Shown here piece after piece: positions 1 to 8,100 of a DNA stretch of 22,596 bases (positions are counted from its first letter, which is position 1; every line of letters begins with the position of its first letter). This stretch comes from DSAR01 sp034437315 (GTDB lineage: Bacteria > Chloroflexota > Anaerolineae > B4-G1): assembly GCA_034437315.1 (NCBI GenBank), contig DAOTUC010000147.1:1-22596 (forward strand), read 5' to 3'. The translations under genes and the position numbers were made by a program. A model generated the notes under the pieces. The model was not told the origin of the DNA. It was given only the letters and a program-made list of their open reading frames with translations, and did no database searches.

Positions 1-1
1 G

Positions 2-1846
2 ACGAGCCAGCTTCAAAGCGCCGACGTCCCCTCATTCGACGAGCGGCCCTTCGGTTGGTATGCGCCCACCGTTTCTAACGCCCGCCTGTCCCAATCCACC
101 TTCGCGCCCAGCGCCGCTTCCTCCCCACCACAGGGGCTTTACCTTCCGTGGGACCATCCCGACAACCATTGGGGCGATTTCGTCTACGACGCCGTCTCCC
201 GCTACGGCGACCGGGTCAAGTATTGGGAAATGTGGAACGAGCCGGAGTGGACCTACTTCTGGACTGGCACGTCGACCGACTATGCCCAATTGCTCAAGGT
301 GGGCTACCAGGCGAGCAAGGCAGCTTGCCCCGATTGCCAGGTGCTCTTCGGCGGATTGCACTACTGGGCCAATTCAGATTTTTATCGCTGGGTACTGGGC
401 GCTTTGCGAGACGACCCCAGCGCGGCGGCGAATAACTATTACTTCGACGTGATGTCGGTCCATTTCTACAGCAGCGTCTCCAACACGTATGACAAGATCA
501 ACGAGATCCGGGATGGCATGGCGAGCCTAGGCGTCGTCGACCATCCCATCTGGCTGACCGAGACCGGCGCGCCAGTGTGGAACGACGCCTCGGTCGATCC
601 AGACCCCGTCAAGTACGATTTCGCCGCCCAGCAATCGGAGGCCGCCGCCTACGTCATCCAATCCTACGCCAACAGTCTCGCCGCCGGCGTCGAGCGCTAC
701 TTCTTCTTCCGCACCCACGACGCCGACATGGGGGAGTACTTCGGCCTCATCCGCAACGATCACTCGCTGAGGCCCTCTTACGTCGCTTACCAGGTAGCGA
801 CCACCTATCTCATCTCGCCCACCTTCGTCACCCGCGACCTGACCGGCGCGCACCGCCGGGTGACGCTGTGGGGCGCGCCCCTGGGCAAAGTCAGCGTCCT
901 ATGGAACGAATCGCCGCACACCAGCGTCTACACGCTCCCGGCCGCGATGCCCACGGCGCTCCAGGTGGATCGCTGGGGGATGACGCGCACCATCACGCCC
1001 ACCCACGTGCTGACCGGCTCAGACGCTTTCGCTGCCTATACCGTGACCTTGCCCGGCGCGACCGCCAACCTCGTCTCCGATCCGAACCATTACTTCATCG
1101 GCGGGGATCCGCTGCTCCTGATCGAATCGGAGACGCACAACGCGCCGCCCACCAGCACCGTCCATCCCCTGCCGGCGATGACGACGACGCTGGCCTTCAC
1201 CGTCACCTGGGAAGGGGCCGACTCATTGTTGGGCGAAAACGGATCGGGCGTCTTGGGTTACGACGTGCAGTGGCGCGACAGCGCCGACGGCATCTGGGTC
1301 GATTGGTACCATATGACACCGCACACGGCAGGATGGTTCGTCGGGCAGTCGGGGCATACGTACGATTTTCGCTCCCGCGCCATCGACCGGGTGGGCAATC
1401 GCGAGGCGTGGCCCCATAAGCCGCACGCCCGGACGACGCTCGACCTCACCGGCACGCTCTCCTTTAGCGTCACCCATTTCTTCGCCGACGAGAACGTGAA
1501 TCACGAGTGGGATCCTCCGATCATAGACCCCCGTCCCGGCTCGACCGTAATCTTTGAAGAGATCACACTGACCCAGGTGTCGGCGGGGCTGTTCGACGGA
1601 GTAGGACAGCAGACCGCTACGTCGGCCGTCACCCAGCCATGGACCTTCACCACGACCGTGCGCCATTCGGAACAGCCCTACACCCTGCGGGCGACGAGCG
1701 CGGATGGGGCCTACATGCGCTCCTGGCCCCTGACGTTCACCTGGTCGCTGGAAAGAGCAGTCTATACCCGCACCTACAGCGCCCTAGGATTGGCCCCGGT
1801 CAAGCGGATTTACCTGCCGCTGATCCTGCGCACGCCCGGGACTTGA
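2..1846 (+). CDS. Secreted glycoside hydrolase, clan-A-like (5' end outside window)
   Basis: The frame is open from position 2, so the N-terminus, including any signal peptide, lies outside the window; 614 codons are visible. WEMWNEPEW (Glu codon 239-241) looks like the acid/base NEP motif of TIM-barrel clan-A hydrolases. WLTETGAP (Glu codon 560-562) looks like the strand-7 nucleophile. A region ending in YFFFRTHD and a LRPSY(V)AYQ segment follows, as in cellulase or GH39-like enzymes. After about residue 370 come beta-rich segments, including a fibronectin-III-like stretch (about 1195-1410). The protein ends in KRIYLPLILRTPGT, a short hydrophobic tail of a type I associate with exported Chloroflexota proteins. 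I infer an extracellular polysaccharide- or glycoside-cleaving enzyme. The family number and substrate cannot be read from the sequence. ATG 230 lies inside the catalytic motif and is not the real start. Confidence 0.85.
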   Translation, partial: TSQLQSADVPSFDERPFGWYAPTVSNARLSQSTFAPSAASSPPQGLYLPWDHPDNHWGDFVYDAVSRYGDRVKYWEMWNEPEWTYFWTGTSTDYAQLLKVGYQASKAACPDCQVLFGGLHYWANSDFYRWVLGALRDDPSAAANNYYFDVMSVHFYSSVSNTYDKINEIRDGMASLGVVDHPIWLTETGAPVWNDASVDPDPVKYDFAAQQSEAAAYVIQSYANSLAAGVERYFFFRTHDADMGEYFGLIRNDHSLRPSYVAYQVATTYLISPTFVTRDLTGAHRRVTLWGAPLGKVSVLWNESPHTSVYTLPAAMPTALQVDRWGMTRTITPTHVLTGSDAFAAYTVTLPGATANLVSDPNHYFIGGDPLLLIESETHNAPPTSTVHPLPAMTTTLAFTVTWEGADSLLGENGSGVLGYDVQWRDSADGIWVDWYHMTPHTAGWFVGQSGHTYDFRSRAIDRVGNREAWPHKPHARTTLDLTGTLSFSVTHFFADENVNHEWDPPIIDPRPGSTVIFEEITLTQVSAGLFDGVGQQTATSAVTQPWTFTTTVRHSEQPYTLRATSADGAYMRSWPLTFTWSLERAVYTRTYSALGLAPVKRIYLPLILRTPGT

Positions 1847-1871
1847 CGCGCTTGCCTATTGAGAGTAAAAT
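1843..1871 (+). promoter_or_regulatory. Sigma-70-type promoter for the XRE gene
   Basis: TTGACG (1843-1848) and TAAAAT (1866-1871) are separated by exactly 17 bp. The TGA inside the -35 box is the stop codon of the glycoside hydrolase gene. Initiation is predicted near 1877-1879, inside the perfect palindrome GCCATATGGC (1875-1884), which could act as an operator. A purine-rich AGGGGG (about 1888-1893) precedes the TTG start at 1902. Confidence 0.6.
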
Positions 1872-1901
1872 CACGCCATATGGCTACAGGGGGCGTTTTG
1901 T

Positions 1902-2189
1902 TTGAGTGAGGGTAAAGTGAGCGAGGGTAAAGAAAGACAATATCACTGGGATCGCCAGTCGATTCGCGCGTTGCGGGATCATATGGGGCTGACCCAACGG
2001 CAGATGGCCGATGAGTTGGGCACCCGCCAGCAGACCATCAGCGAGTGGGAGACCGGGATGTACCAGCCGCGCGGCGGAATGCATCGCTTGTTGACGCTGG
2101 TGGCCGAACGGGCCGGTTTCGATTACGAGATCACTGGGCCTGAACAAGAGGCCGAACACGAGGCCGCGCCGGACGACTCAGACGATTAA
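1902..2189 (+). CDS. XRE-family helix-turn-helix transcriptional regulator
   Basis: This is a 95-aa soluble protein. Residues about 16-70 form a helix-turn-helix of the Cro/CI (XRE) type: the core LTQRQMADELGTRQQTISEWE (read as LTQ..MA..LG..QQTIS.WE) followed by an MYQPRGGMHRLL helix. The tail is acidic (EHEAAPDDSDD). The start is TTG 1902 behind AGGGGG. A tandem near-duplication gives SEGK-VSEGK and makes GTG 1917, with its own upstream GAGGG, a plausible alternative start. It has its own promoter overlapping the upstream stop codon. The next gene's promoter, only 5 bp after this stop, carries a palindrome that this protein could bind, so autoregulation or local repression is likely. That link is inference. 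Confidence 0.85.
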   Translation: MSEGKVSEGKERQYHWDRQSIRALRDHMGLTQRQMADELGTRQQTISEWETGMYQPRGGMHRLLTLVAERAGFDYEITGPEQEAEHEAAPDDSDD

Positions 2190-2193
2190 TCGC

Positions 2194-2222
2194 TTGACTT
2201 TCTACACGTTGACGTGTATAAT
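2194..2222 (+). promoter_or_regulatory. Near-consensus promoter with operator in its spacer
   Basis: TTGACT (2194-2199), a 17-bp spacer, then a perfect TATAAT (2217-2222). This is the strongest promoter match in the window and begins 4 bp after the XRE stop codon. The spacer is almost filled by the palindrome at 2203-2218, so a protein bound there would exclude RNA polymerase. Predicted initiation is near 2229. Confidence 0.8.
2203..2218. promoter_or_regulatory. Palindromic operator, copy 1
   Basis: TACACGTTGACGTGTA has perfect 7-bp arms with a 2-bp centre. It matches the site at 2273-2288 in 11 or 12 of 16 positions (shared pattern nACACGyyrACGTGTn) and overlaps the first two bases of the -10 box. 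The geometry suits a homodimeric helix-turn-helix repressor; the XRE protein encoded immediately upstream is the obvious candidate. Confidence 0.7.
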
Positions 2223-2235
2223 GAGTGTGTTACGT

Positions 2236-2263
2236 GAGAGCGCGCAAGCTCTCCTTATTTTTT
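2236..2263 (+). terminator. Terminator-like hairpin in the leader (possible attenuator)
   Basis: GAGAGC (2236-2241) and GCTCTC (2248-2253) form a 6-bp stem with a 6-nt loop, followed by TTATTTTTT (2255-2263). This is the form of an intrinsic terminator. It begins only about 8 nt after the predicted start of transcription and lies before the 58-aa gene at 2306. It would therefore cut most transcripts short unless prevented. The segment CTCCTT (2251-2256) could instead pair with AAGGGG (2292-2297) in the ribosome-binding region. Confidence 0.55.
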
Positions 2264-2272
2264 GCTCTACTT

Positions 2273-2288
2273 GACACGCCAACGTGTC
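2273..2288. promoter_or_regulatory. Palindromic operator, copy 2
   Basis: GACACGCCAACGTGTC has 6-bp perfect arms around CCAA and follows the same pattern as the site at 2203-2218. It ends 17 bp before the ATG at 2306, just ahead of the AAAGGGGTGGGAG ribosome-binding region. It could be a second DNA operator (looping or roadblock) or an RNA hairpin next to the ribosome-binding site. Confidence 0.6.
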
Positions 2289-2305
2289 GGAAAGGGGTGG
2301 GAGTG

Positions 2306-2482
2306 ATGGGGACTTATGGCCTTGAGGGGGTTATACGTGCCTGGGAGAAGGGGGACCTGACGACCGAACAAGCGATTGGGCAGATTTTGCTGTTGCTGCG
2401 AGAGGTGGAAGAGCGCGTGCGCATCGTCGAACAGCGGTTGGAGCGCCGGAAGCGGAGCGCGCGTCGCTTGGACGCCAAGTGA
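2306..2482 (+). CDS. Small coiled-coil protein, 58 aa, unknown function
   Basis: ATG 2306 follows a purine-rich ribosome-binding region (AAAGGGGTGGGAG). The open frame extends upstream to 2225, but that part is leader sequence carrying the hairpin and operator, so I chose the downstream start. The N-terminal half (residues 1-25) contains WEKGDLTTEQAIGQI, a small helical segment. Residues about 25-50 form a heptad-patterned, highly charged helix (LLLLREVEERVRIVEQRLERR) and the C-terminus is basic. No enzymatic motif is visible. The position after the XRE gene behind an operator-bearing promoter suggests a tightly controlled accessory protein. The function is unknown. Confidence 0.7.
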   Translation: MGTYGLEGVIRAWEKGDLTTEQAIGQILLLLREVEERVRIVEQRLERRKRSARRLDAK

Positions 2483-2501
2483 TTTGATCGAAGCAAGCGA
2501 G

Positions 2502-2522
2502 AGCCCCGGCGCTGCCGGGGCT
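2502..2522. terminator. Hairpin between convergent genes
   Basis: AGCCCCGGC (2502-2510) and GCCGGGGCT (2514-2522) form a perfect 9-bp GC-rich stem with a 3-nt loop, placed between the converging 58-aa gene and the minus-strand gene ending at 2540. Neither side has a strong T run, so it would be a weak or factor-assisted bidirectional terminator. Confidence 0.55.
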
Positions 2523-2539
2523 TATCTACCTGGGCGCGA

Positions 2540-2980
2540 CTAGGCGGACGGCGCTTGTGCAGCCTGGGCGCGCATTCGCTGCCGGATGCGGGCCACGATG
2601 AAGACGATAGCGCCAACGAGCGAGGCGATGGAGATCAACGAGCCAAGCGCCGCCGCGCCGATCAGCGCGCCGCGACGTAACCGTTGCGTCAATATCGCCC
2701 GACGCTTGGCTTTCTCCATCAAATCCTTGCCCAGGGTCTGGACGAAGGCGGCCGAAGGGCGAACGGGCGGCATGCTTTGGTGCAGGCGGTCGCTGAGCTG
2801 GAACAGAGGGGCCAATCGCTCCCGTTCTGCGCGTCGTAATTTGATGGAGCGAGCGGCCGCCGGTAGGCCGATTAGCCGGTCGACGTAATCTGCCAGGGCG
2901 TCCTCTTCCCGCTGCGCTTGCCATCCTTGCTTGTTTTGGGTCCTTCTTCTCACGGCGAATCGTTTTCTGATTTCATTCAT
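2540..2980 (-). CDS. One-TM protein downstream of the ECF sigma factor; candidate anti-sigma factor
   Basis: This 146-aa protein starts inside the last codons of the sigma gene (overlap 2973-2980), which implies coupled translation. The N-terminal 95 residues are basic and soluble: LADYVDRLI, an amphipathic helix near 'LAPLFQLSDRLHQ', and a P-x-x-x-F-x-x-x-L pattern (VRPSAAFVQTLGKDLM). One hydrophobic segment follows at about residues 105-130, then a short basic tail. Cytoplasmic N-terminus plus one TM directly behind an ECF sigma gene is the standard anti-sigma arrangement. The HxxxCxxC zinc motif of the common ZAS anti-sigma domain is absent, so it would belong to another class. The role is inferred from context. 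Confidence 0.7.
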   Translation of the reverse strand: MNEIRKRFAVRRRTQNKQGWQAQREEDALADYVDRLIGLPAAARSIKLRRAERERLAPLFQLSDRLHQSMPPVRPSAAFVQTLGKDLMEKAKRRAILTQRLRRGALIGAAALGSLISIASLVGAIVFIVARIRQRMRAQAAQAPSA

Positions 2981-3524
2981 CGACTAATTCCTCGCGTAAT
3001 GCTACCAACGTGCGGTGGTATAATGACTTAATCGCGCCTTCGGTGCGTCCCATCACTGCGCCAATCTCGGCGTTGCTCATCTGCTCCACGTGTTTGAGGA
3101 TGACGAGCTGCTGACGATCGGCCGGTAATCGGCGAACCGCTTCGAGTAATCTTTGTTGTTCCCCCTTCTTCTCGGTCACCCTGTCCGGTTTGCTGCGCTC
3201 GCCCGCCGTCATTTTCAGACTGTCGAGAGAGATGATCTGTCGCCGGCTGTTGTCTCGATGCCAGTTGGCGACCAGGTTGTGGGCGATGCGGTATAAATAG
3301 GCCGAGAACGGCGCCCCGCGGTCTTCGTAACGCGAGATGTGTTGCAGTGTTTTGTAGAATGTGCGAGCGGTCAGATCCTCGGCGACGTGGTGATTGTTCG
3401 TGCGGTAGTAAATGTAATTGTATATCCGTTCGACGTAACGCTCGTATAGCAGGCCAAAGGCCTCCGGATCCTCCTTGGCTTGGGCGATGAGTTTTGAATC
3501 GCTCTCTTCCGACATATTGTTCAT
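2973..3524 (-). CDS. ECF-type RNA polymerase sigma factor
   Basis: It has about 183 aa from ATG 3524. Region sigma-2 occupies residues about 10-80 (AFGLLYERYVERIYNYIYY, DLTARTFYKTL, FSAYLYRIAHNLVANWHRD). Region sigma-4 is at the C-terminus (LLEAVRRLPADRQQLVILKH, MSNAEIGAVMGRTEGAIKSL), a helix-turn-helix for the -35 element. There is no region 1 or 3, as expected for ECF factors. AGGGGA lies just upstream; ATG 3515 (MSEES) is an alternative start. An upstream in-frame ATG at 3569 lacks a ribosome site and was rejected. The gene overlaps the candidate anti-sigma gene and is preceded by a housekeeping-type promoter at 3622-3649. Confidence 0.92.
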   Translation of the reverse strand: MNNMSEESDSKLIAQAKEDPEAFGLLYERYVERIYNYIYYRTNNHHVAEDLTARTFYKTLQHISRYEDRGAPFSAYLYRIAHNLVANWHRDNSRRQIISLDSLKMTAGERSKPDRVTEKKGEQQRLLEAVRRLPADRQQLVILKHVEQMSNAEIGAVMGRTEGAIKSLYHRTLVALREELVDE

Positions 3525-3621
3525 TTTCCCCTGCTGTTGAAAATGGATGCTGGGGAGAGCGATGGTCATTTATTTATAAAACACCATGGCGCGTCCCCCG
3601 TTACGGTGAGTTTGAGAATTC

Positions 3622-3649
3622 AGTATAACAGAAGGATATGGGGTGTCAA
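3622..3649 (-). promoter_or_regulatory. Promoter of the sigma / candidate anti-sigma operon
   Basis: On the minus strand, TTGACA (3649-3644) and TATACT (3627-3622) are 16 bp apart. The match to the vegetative sigma-70 consensus suggests basal expression by the housekeeping sigma rather than only self-activation. The leader of about 90 nt contains a five-codon ORF starting at ATG 3587 on the minus strand (MVFYK). Confidence 0.65.
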
Positions 3650-3672
3650 CTTCATATGCGGCCATCAGTCTC

Positions 3673-3701
3673 TTGTCATTCTCGCTCTTTTATGCTACAC
3701 T
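3673..3701 (+). promoter_or_regulatory. Promoter for the Ig-like protein-pth-mfd operon
   Basis: TTGTCA (3673-3678), a 17-bp spacer, TACACT (3696-3701); initiation is predicted near 3708. It diverges from the sigma promoter, whose -35 box lies 23 bp away. CCCCTC (about 3703-3708) and GAGGGG (about 3728-3733) can form a short leader stem. Confidence 0.5.
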
Positions 3702-3764
3702 TCCCCTCTGGCCCTCTGTTTGAATCGAGGGGCTTGAGCAATAAGATATGTCGCGAGGTAGCGT

Positions 3765-4550
3765 ATGAAAAAGCGAACAACCACATGGGGAACGATTCTG
3801 GCGGGCGCGTTGCTCGTGATGGCGTTGATGAGCGGGCCGGGTTTGGCGGCTCCGTTGCAACAAGCGCGCTCGGTGATCACCTATCCCGCGGAAGGGATGA
3901 CGGTCAGCGGCGTAGTCGAGATTCAGGGGATCGCCACTCACCCCAACATCAATTCCTACCAGATCCGTTACGCCGCCGGCCCCCAGCCGACCGGCGATTC
4001 GCAATGGGTCGATTTCGCTATCGTCGAGGGAACCCAGGTGGAAAACGACGTGTTGGCGACCTGGGATACGACGGCGCTCCCGGATGGCATGTACACCCTG
4101 GCGTTAGCCGTCTGGGGTGCGGATGACGCCGCCAGCCCCTACGTCTTCTTCGTCCGGAACCTGACAGTTAACAACGCCCAACCGGTCCCCTCGCCTACAT
4201 CTGAGGCAGAGGAGCCAGCAGAGACGGAGACGCCTGAACCGTTGCCCACCGCCGTGATCGGTCCCACGCCCACGCCAGTGACCGTCGAGCAGCCTCCCAC
4301 AGCGACGCCTCAACCTTCCCCGATAGGCGGCTCGGAGGAAGAGGAGACGCTGGTCGCCCCCTCCGACGAGACGGATGGAGATGACGGGGGCGGACTGAGC
4401 CTGCCCATCAACACCGAGGAGATCCAATCCGCCTTTTACCAGGGGGGGAAGATCGCGCTGGCGCTGTTCGCGCTGTGGGGGGGATATATATTCATCAAAG
4501 CGCTCATCCGCTGGGGATTGCGGCAGAATATCGCCTGGCCCTGGCGATAA
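3765..4550 (+). CDS. Exported, membrane-anchored Ig-like domain protein
   Basis: This 261-aa protein has a signal peptide at residues 1-29 (basic MKKR, hydrophobic core, cleavage near GLAAPLQ). A beta-sandwich domain resembling bacterial Ig-like repeats follows at about 36-133 (YPAEGMTVSGVVEIQGIA, then WDTTALPDGMYTLALAVWG). Residues about 140-205 are a Pro/Thr/Glu-rich linker (PTPTPVTV, TATPQPSP). A C-terminal transmembrane helix (about 230-247) ends in a short basic tail. The predicted topology places the Ig-like domain outside the cell on a flexible stalk. The domain type is known mainly for adhesion or carbohydrate contact; no catalytic motif is seen. It is the first gene before pth and mfd (12-bp gap), probably co-transcribed without a shared task. 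Confidence 0.8.
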   Translation: MKKRTTTWGTILAGALLVMALMSGPGLAAPLQQARSVITYPAEGMTVSGVVEIQGIATHPNINSYQIRYAAGPQPTGDSQWVDFAIVEGTQVENDVLATWDTTALPDGMYTLALAVWGADDAASPYVFFVRNLTVNNAQPVPSPTSEAEEPAETETPEPLPTAVIGPTPTPVTVEQPPTATPQPSPIGGSEEEETLVAPSDETDGDDGGGLSLPINTEEIQSAFYQGGKIALALFALWGGYIFIKALIRWGLRQNIAWPWR

Positions 4551-4562
4551 ATCTTCAATTCT

Positions 4563-5132
4563 ATGATGGCCCCTTATCTCATCGCCGGGCTGGGCAATCC
4601 TGGGCCCGAATACGCTGGCAATCGGCACAACGTCGGTTTTCGCTGCGTAGATCGTTTGGCCGAGCGGCATGGCCTCGATTTCCACAAGCGACAGAAACAG
4701 GCCCAGGTCGCGCTGGGGACCATTGAGGGCCGCCGGGTGATCCTCGCCAAGCCCCAGACATTTATGAACAAGAGCGGCTTATCGGCCGCCCGACTGGCAG
4801 GCTTCTATAAAGTGGATTTAGAGCGCTTGATGGTCGTCTACGATGACCTGGATCTGCCGCCGGGGACGATCCGCATGCGACCCGCCGGCGGCAGCGGGGG
4901 GCATCGCGGGATGGCGTCAATCATCCGGCAACTGGGCGAGCGGGACTTCCCCCGGTTGCGCATCGGCATCGGCCGGCCGCCCGGACGGATGGACCCGGCG
5001 GCCTACGTCCTGCAGGATTTCTCCGCGGACGAGGATGCGCTAATCGACGAGACGTTGGCGCGCGCTGTGGACGCGCTGGAGACGTGGCTGACCGAAGGTG
5101 TGGAGATTGGGATGAGTCGGTATAATGGGTAG
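4563..5132 (+). CDS. pth: Peptidyl-tRNA hydrolase
   Basis: The 189-aa length is typical of bacterial Pth. The enzyme releases tRNA from peptidyl-tRNAs that drop off ribosomes, so the tRNA can be recycled. Family signatures are all present: GLGNPGPEY with Asn12, NRHNVGF with the catalytic His22, KPQTFMNKSG with the substrate-binding Asn, VYDDLDLPPG with the catalytic-site Asp, and GGSGGHRG. ATG 4563 or ATG 4566 could be the start; no clear Shine-Dalgarno sequence precedes either. The gene sits 12 bp after the Ig-like protein gene and 28 bp before mfd. Confidence 0.97.
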   Translation: MMAPYLIAGLGNPGPEYAGNRHNVGFRCVDRLAERHGLDFHKRQKQAQVALGTIEGRRVILAKPQTFMNKSGLSAARLAGFYKVDLERLMVVYDDLDLPPGTIRMRPAGGSGGHRGMASIIRQLGERDFPRLRIGIGRPPGRMDPAAYVLQDFSADEDALIDETLARAVDALETWLTEGVEIGMSRYNG

Positions 5133-5160
5133 GTTGATAGAGCGATAGAGTGGTGGCGGC

Positions 5161-8100
5161 GTGGGGGTCTCTGGATTACTAGAATCATTTGAACGGTTGT
5201 CGCCGTATCGCGATTTGCGGGCGGAGTTGACCGGCGGCGAAACGCCAATGGCGCTGGGGCTGATGCAGGCCGCCCGCCCGGCGATCCTGGCGGCGTTGGC
5301 CTGCGATTTGCAGCGGCCAATGTTGGTGGCGACTGGATCGGTGGAACGGGCCAAGGCGCTGACCCGCTCGCTGCGTGATTGGCTGCCTGCGGACGCGGTG
5401 TCGCCCGTGCGGCTGTTGAATTTCCCCGAACCGCTGGTCGCTTTCTATGAGCGCGCCCCGTGGACCGAGGAGGTCATCGCCGACCGGTTGCAGGTGCTCT
5501 TCACCCTTCAACCTTCCGCCCTGGGCGCGCCCGCGCCCGCCTCTCCGCCGCTGGTGGTCGCTTCGGCGCGAGCGTTGATGCAGCGCACGCTGCCCGTCCG
5601 CCAATTCAAATCGACCGCTCGCGAACTGCGGGTAGGGCAGTTGTTGGACCTGGAAGAGGCGTTGAGCCGCTGGACGGGCCTGGGCTATGAGCCGTCCAGC
5701 GTGGTCGAGGCGCCGGGCCAGTTCAGCCACCGGGGCGGCATTCTCGACATCTTCCCGCCGGCCGACCTGCTGCCGGTGCGCATTGAGCTTTTCGGCAGCC
5801 AGGTCGAATCGTTGCGCCGGTTCGACCCCGCCACCCAGCGCTCACAAGTGCGGATCGAACGTGTAGTCATCACGCCCGCCTGTGAGGCGCTCCCCCGCTA
5901 TGGCCCTCGGGCGGCTGAACACGTCGCCGCCCAGATGAAACAAGACCTGCCCACCGACGTCCAGGAGGAATTGGAAGCCCATTTTCGAGGGCTGAAGTCG
6001 GCCATGGCCTTCCCCGGCGTCCAGTTTTACCTGCCCTACTTCTACACCAATCCGGCTGCGCTGTTGGATTATCTCCCGCAGAACGGCCTGCTCATCGTCG
6101 ACGATGCGGTCTCCTTGCGGGAGACCTGGTCCGCCATAGAAAAAGACGTGGTCGAGATGCGGGCGACGCTGATGGAGGGAGACCGTCTGCCGCCCGATTA
6201 CCCCCGCCCCTACCTCACGTGGGACGAGTGGCAGGATGGCCTGCAGGATCACACGATGCTAACCCTGGGGCATAGCGCGATGGAAGATGCTGTCGCCTCT
6301 CTCCTGGCTGATTGTTTTGTCCCGGACGAGCATTTCGGCGGGCAGCTCAAGGCGGTGCTGGATCACGTCGAGGCGGCCCAGAAAGCGGGCGATCAGGTGG
6401 TCGTCGTCAGCCAGCAAGCCCGCCGCCTGGCGGAACTGTGGGCCAGCGAGCGGGAGTACGTCCTGCCGGTGGAGAATCTGAGGCAGACGCCGCCGGGACC
6501 GTTGACCTTCGTCAAGGGGGCGCTCGCAGAAGGCTGGATTTTGCGGGGATTCGATCTGGGTCATCCGTTCTCCACCCTGCGCCTGTTGACCGACGCGGAG
6601 ATATTCGGTTGGCGGCGTCCGGTCGCCCGAAGGTCGCGCCCTCGCCGGCGCAAGGCAGCCCCGGAGACCTATTTCTCCGACCTCTCACCGGGCGATTTCG
6701 TCGTTCACGTGGAGCATGGAATTGGCGTTTTCCAGGGCCTGGTCACGCGGGCGATGGAGGGGGTCGGCCGCGAGTACCTGCTGATTGAGTACGCGGAGGA
6801 TGACCGCCTCTACGTGCCTATCCATCAAGCGGATCGCATCAGCCGCTACATCGGGGCCGACGCCCGCCCGCCCCGGATCAACCGGCTGGGCGGCGCCCGT
6901 TGGCGGCGGGTCAAAGCGCGCGCCCAGGAAGCGGCCGAGGAAGTCGCCGAGGAATTGTTGGAACTGTACGCCGCCCGCGAGTTGGTCCCCGGTCACGCCT
7001 TCACCTCCGATACCGATTGGCAGGCGGAGTTGGAGGCCAGCTTCCCCTACGTCGAGACGGCGGACCAGTTACGCGCCATCGCCGACGTCAAGGCGGATAT
7101 GGAGAAGCCCAAGCCGATGGATCGCCTCATCTGCGGCGACGTGGGGTATGGCAAGACCGAGGTCGCGCTGCGGGCAGCCTTCAAGGCGGTCATGGATGGC
7201 AAGCAAGTCGCCGTTCTAACGCCGACCACTGTCCTGGCCCAACAGCACTACGCGACCTTTCGCCAACGCCTGGCGCCATTTCCGGTCGAGGTCGAGATGC
7301 TCTCCCGTTTCCGCACTCGCTCCGAACAACAGGCGATTTTAGAGCGCTTATACACCGGTCAGGTCGACATCGTCATCGGCACCCACCGGCTATTGCAGAA
7401 GGACGTGATGTTCGCCGATCTGGGATTGCTGGTCATCGACGAGGAACAGCGCTTTGGGGTCACGCACAAGGAATTCCTCAAACAGATGCGCACCGAGGTC
7501 GATGTGTTGACGATGACGGCGACGCCCATCCCGCGCACGCTCTATATGTCCCTCACCGGCGTGCGCGACATCAGCACCATCGAGACCCCGCCCGAGGAAC
7601 GATTGCCCATCAGCACCTACACCGGGCAGTACGACCCCGCGTTGGTGCAACGGGCTATCCGTCGGGAGTTGGAACGCGGGGGACAGGTCTTCTATCTCCA
7701 TAACCGGGTGCAGACGATCCGCTCGACGGCTAACCGGCTGCGGAAATTGACGCCGGAGGCGGTGTTCGCCGTGGCCCACGGGCAGATGCGGGAAGCAGAC
7801 CTGGAGGAGACGATGATGCGTTTCGTCGTGGGGGAGATTGACGTATTGGTCTGCACCAGCATCATTGAGAGCGGGCTCGACATCCCCAACGCCAACACAC
7901 TCATCGTCGAGCGGGCCGATCGCTTCGGATTGGCCCAGCTGTACCAATTGCGCGGGCGCGTGGGGCGGGGTTCCCAGCGGGCCTACGCCTACTTTTTCCA
8001 CGGGCGTGTGACCCGGATGACCAACGAGGCGCGCCAGCGGTTGGAGACGATGCGCGAGGCCTCCGGTCTGGGCGCCGGATATACCATCGCCATGCGCGAT

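Noticed and set aside
2271..2299. TTGACA at 2271-2276 as a -35 box
   Set aside because: No -10-like hexamer lies 16-18 bp downstream (the region is AAAGGGGTGG); the hexamer is part of the second palindrome.
2225..2305. N-terminal extension of the 58-aa protein from an upstream start
   Set aside because: The extension would translate the leader hairpin and palindrome and lacks a ribosome site; ATG 2306 has one.
3525..3569. Upstream start for the sigma factor
   Set aside because: No Shine-Dalgarno sequence precedes ATG 3569 and the added residues are not typical of the family; ATG 3524 or 3515 fits better.
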